From Rhizobium sp. NXC14 (GTDB lineage: Bacteria; Pseudomonadota; Alphaproteobacteria; Rhizobiales; Rhizobiaceae): DNA of 64,000 nt. The notes under the pieces are model-generated. The model ran no database searches. It worked only from the letters and a program-made list of their open reading frames with translations, and was not told the DNA's origin. How positions within the stretch are numbered: position 1 is the stretch's first letter; each line of letters starts with the position of its first letter. Location: positions 620,001 through 684,000 of the forward strand of contig NZ_CP021033.1 in NCBI RefSeq assembly GCF_002117485.1, written 5' to 3'. The position numbers and the translations under genes are program-made. Shown piece after piece: positions 34,637 to 43,282 of the stretch.

Positions 34637-37099
34637 TCATGAGGTCGGCGGCAGCACGTAGCCGGCCGGCGACGGCAGGTGGAGCACGAATCTTGTATCG
34701 GCGGCATTCGCCGCCAGGACCAGGTGATAACCACCCGGTTCGGCCCGGAAGGCGCCGGCCTCGATATCGAAATAGGCCAGATCGCGCGGCAGAACCTTCA
34801 TAACGGCTGTGCATGTTTCGCCGGGTTGCAGCGAGAGCTTTGCGAAGGCGCGAAGTTCCTTGTCCGGCCGTTCCACTTTGGCTAACGGCGAGCGTACATA
34901 GAGCTGGACCAGTTTCGAGCCTGGCCGGTCGCCTGTGTTGGTGACGTCAATGCTGACGGTTATGCCTTCAGGATCCATTTCTCCTGCGGAGAGTCGCGGT
35001 TCGCCCCAACGGAAGCGGCTATAGCTAAGGCCGAAGCCGAAGGGGAAGAGAGGTTCGACGGCGCTGATATCGTGATGGCGATAGCCGACGAAGACGCCTT
35101 CGGCATAGTGCACATGCCCATTCTTGCCGGGATAAACGGTAGGATCGCCTGTGATGGCGGAATTGTCGGCAAGCGCCTTCGGGAAGGTCTGCGGCAGGCG
35201 GCCGCCCGGCTCGGCTTCGCCGAACAACACGTCGGCAACGGCATTGCCGAGTTCCTGTCCGGGATACCACATCTGCAGCACGGCACGGACCTTGCCGAGC
35301 CAGGGCATCTCGATGGGACCGCCGGTCTGCAGCACAACGACGGTGTTGGCGTTGGCGGCGGCGACCTTCTCGATCAGTTCCTCCTGCCGCCCCGGTAGCC
35401 GCATGTCGGGCAGATCCAGCCCTTCCGTGTCCCACTCGCCGTCGCGACCGACGAGAAGCAGCGCGACATCGGCATTGCGGGCCGTTTCGACGGCGACTTC
35501 GATATCGGCCTCGCCGAGCGGTTTTTCGACGCCGAAGCGGACGGCGATGAGGTTGATGCCCTCCTCGTTCGCCGTGGATGGCTCATATTCGACGGCAATT
35601 TCGTAAGGCCTGCCCGCTTCGAGCGTCACCGCGCCGCGCTGTTCGTCATTGGCGGTGCCGAAATAATTCTCGCCGCGCACCCAGCCGTCATGGCCGTCGA
35701 CGATCAACCGGCCGTCGACGAAGAGCCGCGCCAGTCCGGCATTGGTCATGCCGAAGACATGTTGGCCGCTCTCCTCAGGCGCATATTGCATCACCATCCG
35801 GGCGGAGAAATCGGCGGGGTCGAGTTCGCCCGACGGCAGTTCGAACCAGAAGAATTCGCCCTTGTCGACGGTCTCGACGTGAAGCGGGGTGCCCTTACAG
35901 CCGCGCCCCTCGAAATATTCGACGGTGATCTTTCCCTTGAACACGTCGATCAGGCGGTTATGGCGGCAGCCGACGGCGTGGCTGATGCTGTTGGCATTGG
36001 AAAGAGCGGCGCGAATGCCTTCGAGCGGGCTCACCGTATAATGCGCGTTGATCTGCGCGCTGCCCCCACCCATGACGCGGGCGCTCGCCGCATTCGGTCC
36101 GATGACGGCGATCCGATCGAGCGAGGTCTTGGCAAGCGGCAGGATGCCGTCATTCTTGAGGAGCACCGCGCCTTCGGCACCGAGGCGCCGGATCAGCGCC
36201 CGGTCTTCCGGCAGGTCGACCGCCCGTTCGGTGAGATCGGGCTTACTTTCGAATGCGCCGACGCGCTCGAGCAGCAGCAGCATGCGCCGCGCCGCCGCCC
36301 GCACGGTGGCGGCTTCCACCTTGCCTTCGCGCACGGCCGCAACCAGCTTCTCACCGCGGTCGCGCGCCGGCCCTGGCATTTCGAGATCGAGGCCGGCATT
36401 GATCGTCTCGGCCGTGGAATGCGAGCCGAACCAGTCGGACATGACGATGCCGTCGAAGCCCCATTCCTCGCGCAGCACCTTGGTCAGCAACCATTGATGC
36501 TCGCTCGTATAGGTGCCGTTGAGGCGGTTATAGGAGGACATGACCGCCATGACGCCGGCGCGGCGCACCGCCTGCTCGAAGGGCGGAAGATATATTTCGC
36601 GCAGCGTCCGCTCGTCGATATCGGACGACATGGTCTGCCGCTCGATCTCGGATTCATTGCCGGCGAAGTGTTTTATGGTCGCCGCGATCCCCTCGCTCTG
36701 CACGCCCTCTATATAGGCGACCGCGAGTTCTGATGTCAGCATCGGATCTTCGGAATAACATTCGAAATTGCGGCCGTTGAGGCCGGAGCGATGAATATTC
36801 ACTGTCGGCGCGAGCAGCACGGCCGCTCCCTTGCTCTTTGCCTGGCGCGCAAGGGCAACCCCCATCTGCCTGACGATATCGGGATTCCAGCTGGCGCCGA
36901 GCGCAATGGCGACAGGAAAGCAGGTCGCCTTGACGCCGGCGACCAGCGAGCCCGCGCCGCGAGCGCCGTTCGGTCCGTCCGTCACCTTGATCTTCGGCAC
37001 GCCAAGCCGCTCGACGGGCACGGTCGTCCAGAAATCGGCGCCCGACAGCAACGAGACCTGTTCTTCGAGCGTCATCTCGTCGAGAATGGAATCGATCAT
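34637..37099 (-). CDS. GH3 beta-glucosidase with PA14 and fibronectin-III-like domains
   Basis: This 820-residue enzyme has the GH3 N-terminal barrel (KVTDGPNGARG; LLAPTVNIHRSGLNGRNFECYSEDP; KHFAGNESE) with nucleophile Asp222 in GFDGIVMSDWFGSHS, then a second GH3 domain (AVIGPNAASARVMGGGSAQI). A PA14 insert lies around residues 385-530 (GQHVFGMTNAGLARLFVDG), and the C-terminus is fibronectin-like (ISIDVTNTGDRPGSKLVQLYV in outline). No signal peptide is seen, so it is probably cytoplasmic and acts on imported oligosaccharides or plant glucosides. Start 37099 has GGGAGG six bases upstream. A divergent TetR gene probably regulates it. Confidence 0.9.
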   Translation of the reverse strand: MIDSILDEMTLEEQVSLLSGADFWTTVPVERLGVPKIKVTDGPNGARGAGSLVAGVKATCFPVAIALGASWNPDIVRQMGVALARQAKSKGAAVLLAPTVNIHRSGLNGRNFECYSEDPMLTSELAVAYIEGVQSEGIAATIKHFAGNESEIERQTMSSDIDERTLREIYLPPFEQAVRRAGVMAVMSSYNRLNGTYTSEHQWLLTKVLREEWGFDGIVMSDWFGSHSTAETINAGLDLEMPGPARDRGEKLVAAVREGKVEAATVRAAARRMLLLLERVGAFESKPDLTERAVDLPEDRALIRRLGAEGAVLLKNDGILPLAKTSLDRIAVIGPNAASARVMGGGSAQINAHYTVSPLEGIRAALSNANSISHAVGCRHNRLIDVFKGKITVEYFEGRGCKGTPLHVETVDKGEFFWFELPSGELDPADFSARMVMQYAPEESGQHVFGMTNAGLARLFVDGRLIVDGHDGWVRGENYFGTANDEQRGAVTLEAGRPYEIAVEYEPSTANEEGINLIAVRFGVEKPLGEADIEVAVETARNADVALLLVGRDGEWDTEGLDLPDMRLPGRQEELIEKVAAANANTVVVLQTGGPIEMPWLGKVRAVLQMWYPGQELGNAVADVLFGEAEPGGRLPQTFPKALADNSAITGDPTVYPGKNGHVHYAEGVFVGYRHHDISAVEPLFPFGFGLSYSRFRWGEPRLSAGEMDPEGITVSIDVTNTGDRPGSKLVQLYVRSPLAKVERPDKELRAFAKLSLQPGETCTAVMKVLPRDLAYFDIEAGAFRAEPGGYHLVLAANAADTRFVLHLPSPAGYVLPPTS

Positions 37100-37142
37100 G
37101 CAAACCTCCCGTTCAAAGACTGCGAGCACCGTCTGTTAAACC

Positions 37143-37158
37143 TACCGATTACTCGGTA
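37143..37158. promoter_or_regulatory. palindromic operator TACCGA-TTAC-TCGGTA
   Basis: A perfect 6-bp inverted repeat with a 4-base centre lies in the 166-base space between the GH3 gene and the divergent TetR gene. Its 16-base size fits a TetR dimer site. It sits 44 bases from the beta-glucosidase start and may overlap its promoter. Confidence 0.58.
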
Positions 37159-37265
37159 TTTTTAATATGTCAAGCTGACGGAGCTGATGTAAGAAGAAGA
37201 GGATATATCGGCCGGAGCATTGCGGATCGGCGCATCGCCGTTAAAAGAGGCCGACGGGAGAAATA

Positions 37266-37895
37266 ATGGCAGAACGGAAGACGGGACAGGACGAGAAAAG
37301 ACGGCGTCGATCCCCCAAAGGAGAGGAGCGCCGCGCGGAAATCCTGGCCGCGGCGATGCGGCGCTTTGCCGAAGACGGCTATCAGAATGCCGCGATCGGA
37401 GATATCGCCCGGGACGTCGGCCTGTCGCTGCCCGGCCTGCTGCACCATTTCCCCACCAAGGTCGATCTGCTGCTCGCGATCCTCGCCAAGCGCGATCTCG
37501 ATAGCGCCGATTTCATCGGGCACTATCGCTCCGATGTCAGCGGCCTACTCAAGGGCATGGTCGAGATCTTCCGCCGCAATGCCGAAATGATCGAGGTCGT
37601 CAGAGCCTTCGCGATTCTGAATGCCGAAAGCCTGATGAAGGATCACCCCGCCAAGGCGTGGTTTCTCGCTCGCACTGCGGAGATGCAGAAGGACATCGCC
37701 GCGACTTTCGAGCGGGCGATCGCCGATGGCTCGATCGACAAGAGGATCGACAGCAAGGTGATAGCGGCCGAACTGATCGCCGTGATGGACGGCCTGCAAA
37801 TGCTCTGGCTGCGCGATCCCGATCGCTTCGATATGGTCGGCGGTCTGGAAGCTTATGTCGACCGCCTGCTGGCGAGCCTCGCGCCGGAGGGATGA
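37266..37895 (+). CDS. TetR-family regulator
   Basis: This 209-residue protein has an N-terminal TetR helix-turn-helix (RRAEILAAAMRRFAEDGYQNAAIGDIARDVGLSLPGLLHHFPTKVDLL), with the ligand domain in the rest. It starts with GGGAGAAATA upstream and is divergent from the beta-glucosidase, with the palindrome between them. It probably represses that gene until a glucoside-derived ligand appears. Its last 43 bases overlap the convergent hydrolase gene. Confidence 0.85.
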   Translation: MAERKTGQDEKRRRRSPKGEERRAEILAAAMRRFAEDGYQNAAIGDIARDVGLSLPGLLHHFPTKVDLLLAILAKRDLDSADFIGHYRSDVSGLLKGMVEIFRRNAEMIEVVRAFAILNAESLMKDHPAKAWFLARTAEMQKDIAATFERAIADGSIDKRIDSKVIAAELIAVMDGLQMLWLRDPDRFDMVGGLEAYVDRLLASLAPEG

Positions 37896-38824
37896 ACTCT
37901 CTTTTCATCGAAGCGCGTGAGCCAGATCATGATGCGGCTGACGGTCTCTTGGTATCTTTGCCCGACAAGTAAGCCCGTATGCGTCGTGCCCCAAAGACCG
38001 AGATACTCGCCTCCGATGTGCCGCGCCGTCGCCCGGCCTCGCCGATCGGCGGCGTCATCGTTGACGGCTGAGATGACGAGGCTAGGGCAGGTGATCTTGC
38101 CGCCGTCGACGGAAATTCCCTGCGCTCCGAAATGAAAAGAAAAGGCGCCGAAGGCTTTGGCGGATTCCATGGACAGGTATTTCCGCTGGAAGGCGATGTC
38201 CTCGGGCGTTTCATCGGGGCTGGATTGCTCGTCGCGTACTGGCGCGGGAATGACGACCCCAGGTATCTCAGGCGCAAGATCCTGGTAAGGCACCTCGTCA
38301 TGCACCTGCCTGGAGATGCTGGAATCGATCAATATCAGCCCGGCAATACCAACGATCTCTGCCAGCTTCTGGCTGAGGATTCCGCCCATGCTGAAACCGA
38401 TCACAACAGGAGGAACAGCACATTCCCCAGCGATTGCGGACGTCGCCTCACGAACATCTTCAAGATAGTTCTCGAATTTCACCTTCGTGAAATCCACCGA
38501 CCTGCTTTTATAGTGACCTCGCAGATTGATGCAGTAAGAATCCCACCCCGCCGCCATGAAGTGCGGAATGTACTTGCTCCACATCCAGCTGCCGGTGAAG
38601 GCGCCATGGACAAAGAGCAGAGGCGGTCGATCGGCCTCATCCGAGCGATCGTTCCCGCGAAAGATTTCCAGGAAAAGGTCGTTCTCGCCAATATATTTGC
38701 CCGTGTGCTCCGGCAACTCTCTCGCGTAGTCCCGAATGCCATCCACTCCCTTTATCTTGGCAGGCCTATTCGTTCCCGCTATCGAACAAAGGATATTTGT
38801 TACGCAATATTGATCAACTGCCAC
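37853..38824 (-). CDS. alpha/beta-hydrolase fold protein
   Basis: This protein, up to 323 residues, has oxyanion-hole segment LLFVHGAFTGSWMW, nucleophile elbow VVIGFSMGGILSQ with its serine, a later aspartate region (LVISAVNDDAADRRG) and a histidine in THTGLLVG. It resembles general esterases or hydrolases with an N-terminal YIGENDLFLEIF region. The start is uncertain: the first 35 residues are atypical, but no stronger internal ATG with a ribosome site was seen. The substrate is unknown. It is divergent from a LysR gene and convergent with the TetR gene. Confidence 0.75.
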   Translation of the reverse strand: MAVDQYCVTNILCSIAGTNRPAKIKGVDGIRDYARELPEHTGKYIGENDLFLEIFRGNDRSDEADRPPLLFVHGAFTGSWMWSKYIPHFMAAGWDSYCINLRGHYKSRSVDFTKVKFENYLEDVREATSAIAGECAVPPVVIGFSMGGILSQKLAEIVGIAGLILIDSSISRQVHDEVPYQDLAPEIPGVVIPAPVRDEQSSPDETPEDIAFQRKYLSMESAKAFGAFSFHFGAQGISVDGGKITCPSLVISAVNDDAADRRGRATARHIGGEYLGLWGTTHTGLLVGQRYQETVSRIMIWLTRFDEKRVHPSGARLASRRST

Positions 38825-38870
38825 GGGTGGCCTTACATAAAGGACAAAATGTCTCTGATCGGATCTTGCC

Positions 38871-39794
38871 GTGGATAGTCTCGCGAACCTCTTCGCCTTC
38901 GTTCATGCAGCCGAACAGCAAAGTTATGTCGCAGCCGCGCGCGTTGCCGGCGTTTCACCGTCCGCGATCGGCAAGGCCGTGGCGCGTCTTGAAAGCCGGC
39001 TCGGTGTGCGGCTCTTCAACCGGACAACGCGCAGCATCAGCCTGACCGACGCAGGGGCGGTCCTTTACGAGCGCTACAAGCGCATCATCGACGATATGCA
39101 GGACGCAGAGGCAACCATCCTGCATAGCCGGGAACGCCCAAGGGGCCGCCTGCGCGTCAGCGTTCCGCACATTGTCGGACACCATCTGCTGATGCCGATG
39201 CTGCCGGCCTTTGCCGAGTGCTTCCCGGAGATCGAACTGGATGTGGATTTCGAAGACAGGGTCATAGACCTGGTTCAAGAGGGTCTGGATGTCGTGGTGC
39301 GGAGCGGCGAGCTTGCCGATACGCGGCTGATCGCCCGCCACCTTGGCGATCAGCATTTCGTCGTGTGCGGCAGCCCCGACTATTTCGAGCGCCATGGACG
39401 ACCGGAGACACCTGCCGATCTCTGCGGGCATGCCTGTATTCATTTCAAATACCCATCCAGCGGCCGTATCGCGTCATGGGCCTTCAAGGCACCGTACGAG
39501 CGGCTGCTTCTGCCCAGAAGCCTGACGTTCAACAATACGGATGCGGGGCTGCGGGCAGCGCAGGATGGTCTTGGCCTTGCCCACCTGCCCGTCTACGTCG
39601 CGGAATCGCATATGCGAGCGGGAAGCCTGATCCCCGTCCTCACCTCCTTCATGGTGCCCTTCGGCTCGCTCTCGCTGGTCTGGCCGTCCAATCGCCAGCT
39701 TTCGCCCAAAGTCCGCGCTTTCGTGGATTTCGTCGTCGAGAATTGCGCCGCCCGAGCCGACGCTTTTCGACCGGCAGCCAGCCTGTCGCGCTGA
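38871..39794 (+). CDS. LysR-family regulator
   Basis: This 307-residue protein starts at GTG (MDSLANLFAFVHAAEQQSYVAAARVAGVSPSAIGKAVARLE), giving the standard LysR N-terminal helix-turn-helix, followed by a PBP2-like effector domain of the CrgA type (LRVSVPHIVGHHLLMPMLPAF; DGLGLAHLPVYVAE). It is close to the divergent hydrolase, its plausible target. No second gene follows in the same direction. Confidence 0.85.
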   Translation: MDSLANLFAFVHAAEQQSYVAAARVAGVSPSAIGKAVARLESRLGVRLFNRTTRSISLTDAGAVLYERYKRIIDDMQDAEATILHSRERPRGRLRVSVPHIVGHHLLMPMLPAFAECFPEIELDVDFEDRVIDLVQEGLDVVVRSGELADTRLIARHLGDQHFVVCGSPDYFERHGRPETPADLCGHACIHFKYPSSGRIASWAFKAPYERLLLPRSLTFNNTDAGLRAAQDGLGLAHLPVYVAESHMRAGSLIPVLTSFMVPFGSLSLVWPSNRQLSPKVRAFVDFVVENCAARADAFRPAASLSR

Positions 39795-39860
39795 TCCGCT
39801 GTCGCGCCATATCCGGGGCGGGTACACTTTCCCTACTCACAACGCTGGGGGCTTTGATGC

Positions 39861-40811
39861 TCAGCCGCAGTTCCGGCTTGGTTTGGAATCGGAGCCGGCA
39901 CTTGCTCCGCCATTGAGTGCCATCGGCTGATCTGAACGCGCCATTGCGATCGATGCGGATGATGTCTGCGGGATGCGCGGATCCGTCGTGGCCAGCCAGC
40001 GGTCTGCCGAAAAATACGCCCTGGTTCTTGCCTGCGAACCTGGAGCTGCCTTGAGGCCTAGAGCAAAACTAAATCTGTTCTCGCTGCCGGCTTCGCGCGT
40101 GAAGCTGAGATAAGAGCCGAATCGTTCGGCCTCGACATCGCGAAGTCTTTGGATCGACGCAAGCGCATCTTCAAAATCTCGCCAGCATGCCTGCTTCACA
40201 ATGATCTCGAAAATGCGCAGCACTTCAGGGGCGAGAAGTCCCTCAGCATCAATCTTCGGTCCGACGATCTTGGCGCGGATCTCAACAATATTACCCGTCT
40301 CATCTCCACGAATCCTGAGGAAGGTCGAGCTCAGTGGCCTCACCTCGTCCCGTTCGTAGATGCGCTGAAAATAACATTCATAATCGCGATTGCGCATCGA
40401 TGCAGCTTTCCATTCGCTCACCTCTATGCCGGCCTCTCGAAGAGCGCTGCAAATATTGGCGCCCGAGACCAGCCACATCCGCAGAAACTGGCTTGCCAGG
40501 TCGAGCTTTGGGACCTCCATCAGATGCCGCGATATGGATATCGTCGGACGAAGAAAAGAAGCAGCCGGATCAGAGTGGACGGTTGGGCGTGGCGAAGGGG
40601 CAGCCTTGTTGAGCGCTCCCTTTTCCAAGTCCTCGGTCGGAGATTCGGATTGGCGGATGTCAAGGTAAGAAACCGCAATCGTTGCGACAAGCAGGGCGAG
40701 TAGCAAGAGCGCTGGCCGACGTAACGGGCGGCGGTTGCTCAGCAACGGGAACTTCCAGCGCTTGGATGGGCTGTCGCGAGAAGAACCGGCTGCTGAGAAC
40801 AATTTATTCAC
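39861..40811 (-). CDS. membrane-anchored protein of unknown function
   Basis: This roughly 316-residue protein starts at a GTG (VNKLFSAAGS). One hydrophobic segment (PALLLLALLVATIAVSYL) near residue 35 is followed by a soluble region probably in the periplasm, containing LDLASQFLRMWLVSGANICSALREAG and ECYFQRIYERDEVRPLSSTFLRIRGD. I do not recognise a family with known function. Two well-spaced cysteines lie in the soluble part. The open frame extends 77 codons further upstream, but that part has no protein-like character. It lies downstream of, and on the same strand as, the two-component genes. Confidence 0.6.
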   Translation of the reverse strand: MNKLFSAAGSSRDSPSKRWKFPLLSNRRPLRRPALLLLALLVATIAVSYLDIRQSESPTEDLEKGALNKAAPSPRPTVHSDPAASFLRPTISISRHLMEVPKLDLASQFLRMWLVSGANICSALREAGIEVSEWKAASMRNRDYECYFQRIYERDEVRPLSSTFLRIRGDETGNIVEIRAKIVGPKIDAEGLLAPEVLRIFEIIVKQACWRDFEDALASIQRLRDVEAERFGSYLSFTREAGSENRFSFALGLKAAPGSQARTRAYFSADRWLATTDPRIPQTSSASIAMARSDQPMALNGGASAGSDSKPSRNCG

Positions 40812-41028
40812 TGCGTTGCCTCGCAAGCTTGCGACCAGCGGTGTCGGTCGCCGCCTGGTCAATCCCCGTGGCCAAACCTTTTGAGGCGAGCGACGATGTG
40901 AAAGCGGTACAGCCGGCTCACCTTCGAAACCGCGATTTTGATGTCGAGTGTATCGAGCGTCAAGCAGCAGTCTGAAACGGCTGCGCCCCAAAAGAAAAGC
41001 TCGCCTATGTCGCCGATCCTTCGGGAAA

Positions 41029-41751
41029 TTACTTTCCATCAAGCCATTCCTGCAGCTCCGCCTCAGCGCGTTCGAGAGCGCTGTAATTCAGAAGTTTACG
41101 CAGGAAAGCAATCGTGACGGCGCGGGCGCGGAGATTGAAGCGGCCGTCCTCGTGGTCGTCGACAGCCGTCTGATAGACGTCGAGCTTGTCGTAGAGCTGC
41201 TGCAGGCGGTTTTGCACGCTGCGCAGCGACAGGCTCCGGCGTTTGGCGATGGCCCGGTCAGTCAGACCGAGGGCTATGTCAACGAGGATTTCGTATTCGG
41301 AATCGGTGAAGCCGTTGGTCTGGCCGAGGCTCTTCTGCTGCAGACCACGCACCTCGCGGTCGATGACACACTGGCTCTCGATGAAGATCGAGCGCAACGC
41401 AAGCTTCAGCCGTTCGTCGGAAGCTGATTTCAGCACATAGCCATAGGCGGCGCCATCCGGCACGATGCGCGAGACGCCGCGCACATAAGCCTCATCCGAA
41501 TAATTCGACCAGAACAGGATGCGGGTTTCCGGCCGCTCCTTCCAGATCGTGCGCGCCGCCTCGATGCCGTTGCGGCTCGCCATCTGCAGGTCCATGACAA
41601 TATGCGCCGACTTGTGGTCGCGGGCGAGCTTCTCACCGACGGTTCCGTTCTCCGCCTCGATCACCGTGTCGCATTCCGGCAGGGCGGCGTTAACAGCCTC
41701 ATGCAGGTAGGACCGGTGCAGCGGGTCGTCCTCGACGATCAGAACTTTCAT
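41029..41751 (-). CDS. response regulator, receiver plus LuxR-type DNA-binding domain
   Basis: This 240-residue response regulator has acidic pocket VEDD, phospho-acceptor Asp54 in HIVMDLQMASRNG, a conserved lysine in GYVLKSASDE and a C-terminal LuxR helix-turn-helix (FTDSEYEILVDIALGLTDRAIAKRRSLSLRSVQNRLQQLYDKL). It lies 13 bases downstream of the histidine kinase gene, its partner. Tandem repeats upstream of the kinase and facing the sugar ABC operon are a candidate binding site. Confidence 0.88.
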   Translation of the reverse strand: MKVLIVEDDPLHRSYLHEAVNAALPECDTVIEAENGTVGEKLARDHKSAHIVMDLQMASRNGIEAARTIWKERPETRILFWSNYSDEAYVRGVSRIVPDGAAYGYVLKSASDERLKLALRSIFIESQCVIDREVRGLQQKSLGQTNGFTDSEYEILVDIALGLTDRAIAKRRSLSLRSVQNRLQQLYDKLDVYQTAVDDHEDGRFNLRARAVTIAFLRKLLNYSALERAEAELQEWLDGK

Positions 41752-41764
41752 CTTTTCTTTCTCC

Positions 41765-43003
41765 TCAGTCCGGCTCGCCCGCCGGGCCGCTCGGCGCCAG
41801 CGGCAGCACGACGCGCACCGCGGTCCCGCGATTATTATGCCCGGGGCCGGTCGTGAAGCGCGCCGAGATCAGCCGCGCGCGGGTCTTCATATTGTCGATA
41901 CCGCCGCCGATCCGTCCCCGCGTCTTGGCAAGCCCGGTTCCGTCGTCGGAGATTTCGATCGCCAGCTGTTCGTCGTCGGCTTCGAGCCGCACCATGATCG
42001 CCAGCGGGGCGGCATGGCGCACGGCATTGTTGATCGCCTCCTGCGCTATGCGAAACAAGGCGACGCTGACGGTCGGCTCCAGCCTTTCGAGCGCCCCATT
42101 CGTCTCGTCGACGAGTCCCCATTCGATGCCCGACCCGGTGTCGCGGGTCGATCGGTCGAGATGATGCTCGATCGCCTGAGCGAGGCCGAAGAGCTGGAGC
42201 ACGGAGGGTTTTGCCTGCTCGATGATCTGCCGCAGATCCTGCATGCAATGCTGCAGCGATCGCGAAACGGGTTCGAGCGCCTCGGGGGTCACCTCGCCGT
42301 TGCGCGACAGCCGGTCGATTCGCCGGGCAAGCCGCGTCAGGTCGGCAAGCGTCTGGTCGTGAAGGTCCATGCCGATTCGCTGGCGTTCCTGCTCCAGGGC
42401 TTCGGTCAGCTTCAGCGCGCCCTGACGCAGCCCCTCCTCGCGGGCGCGTGCCTCCGCCTCCACGATCGCCGAGCGTTGCGCCTGCTCGGCCGCCTGCAGC
42501 GCAAAGAAATAGGGCGTCAGCAGGTCGGCGATGATGCGGGCGCGTTCGACGTCCTCCATCGTATAGACGCCCGCCCTGTGAGACGAACAGGAAAGGGCCG
42601 CGATGATCGTGCCCTGCACCTTCATCGGCACATGCAACCGGCTCCTCAGCGATTGTTCGACGATCGGCCGCTTGAACGCGCCCTCGAAATGGAAACGCGG
42701 GTCTGTCATGGCATCGTCCGTGAGCAGAAAATCGACCTCACCTCGCAGCAGCGAACGGATGGGGCTGTTGACGACAGGCGCGCCGGCGATCTCGCCCCAG
42801 GCAGTCTCGATGCCCGTCTCATAGGCCGTGTGATAGTTGCCGCCTTCGAGCAGCACGCAGACGTCGAGATGGTCGTGGGGGATGATGTGGGCGACCTCGG
42901 CAGCGACCGATCGGATCGCCGAGCGGAAGTCGAGCTGGCCCGCGAGCAGCCGGGAAATGCCGAGATAGTGGTCGAACAGGGCTGCCGGTGCGAGATGCAG
43001 CAT
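41765..43003 (-). CDS. soluble GAF-domain histidine kinase (NarL/DegS group)
   Basis: This 412-residue kinase has an N-terminal GAF domain (about 20-170), a coiled-coil linker rich in E/R/A (172-205), an HisKA_3 dimerisation segment with His215 (ERQRIGMDLHDQTLADL), and an HATPase (FRIAQEAINNAVRHA; ISDDGTGL; GGIDNMKTRA). No transmembrane helix is present, so the signal is sensed inside the cell. The ATG at 43003 has GGGGGAGGA eight bases upstream; the longer frame is not used. It is divergent from the sugar ABC operon, which it may control. Confidence 0.88.
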   Translation of the reverse strand: MLHLAPAALFDHYLGISRLLAGQLDFRSAIRSVAAEVAHIIPHDHLDVCVLLEGGNYHTAYETGIETAWGEIAGAPVVNSPIRSLLRGEVDFLLTDDAMTDPRFHFEGAFKRPIVEQSLRSRLHVPMKVQGTIIAALSCSSHRAGVYTMEDVERARIIADLLTPYFFALQAAEQAQRSAIVEAEARAREEGLRQGALKLTEALEQERQRIGMDLHDQTLADLTRLARRIDRLSRNGEVTPEALEPVSRSLQHCMQDLRQIIEQAKPSVLQLFGLAQAIEHHLDRSTRDTGSGIEWGLVDETNGALERLEPTVSVALFRIAQEAINNAVRHAAPLAIMVRLEADDEQLAIEISDDGTGLAKTRGRIGGGIDNMKTRARLISARFTTGPGHNNRGTAVRVVLPLAPSGPAGEPD

Positions 43004-43085
43004 TGTCAGTTCCTCCCCCGTCACGACAGGCTCCTCAACCCGGCGTGATCGTTTCCCAGTAAGCGCCCGCAAATGGGCCGCCGTC

Positions 43086-43121
43086 TTGCGTAAACCCGCA
43101 GCTTGTTGCGCAAAACCCGCA
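43086..43121. promoter_or_regulatory. tandem direct repeats between kinase and sugar operon
   Basis: TTGCGTAAACCCGCA (43086-43100) and TTGCGCAAAACCCGCA (43106-43121) are near-identical, with their AAACCCGCA cores exactly 21 bases apart, about two helical turns. A partial third copy (CCCGCAAAT) lies near 43066. Such phased repeats often bind response regulators; the neighbouring LuxR-type regulator is the obvious candidate. Confidence 0.5.
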
Positions 43122-43282
43122 AACGAGTTGCCGCCTTGCCCCTGTACAGGCAGGCCGATCTCCCGCATCCTGCCCTTACTGAGAGGAGGAAGCTCAGTGC
43201 AAGAACAATTTTCACTCGGGTCTGGTTTGGCCGGCAGGAGTGAAGCGATCCGCCGACCGGCGCGATCATGAGGGAGGAAGAC

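Noticed and set aside
34524..34640. Small minus-strand frame (35 codons from an internal ATG) between the beta-glucosidase and hsp20
   Set aside because: No ribosome site or homology seen, and it is part of a longer frame that is a shadow of the beta-glucosidase gene.
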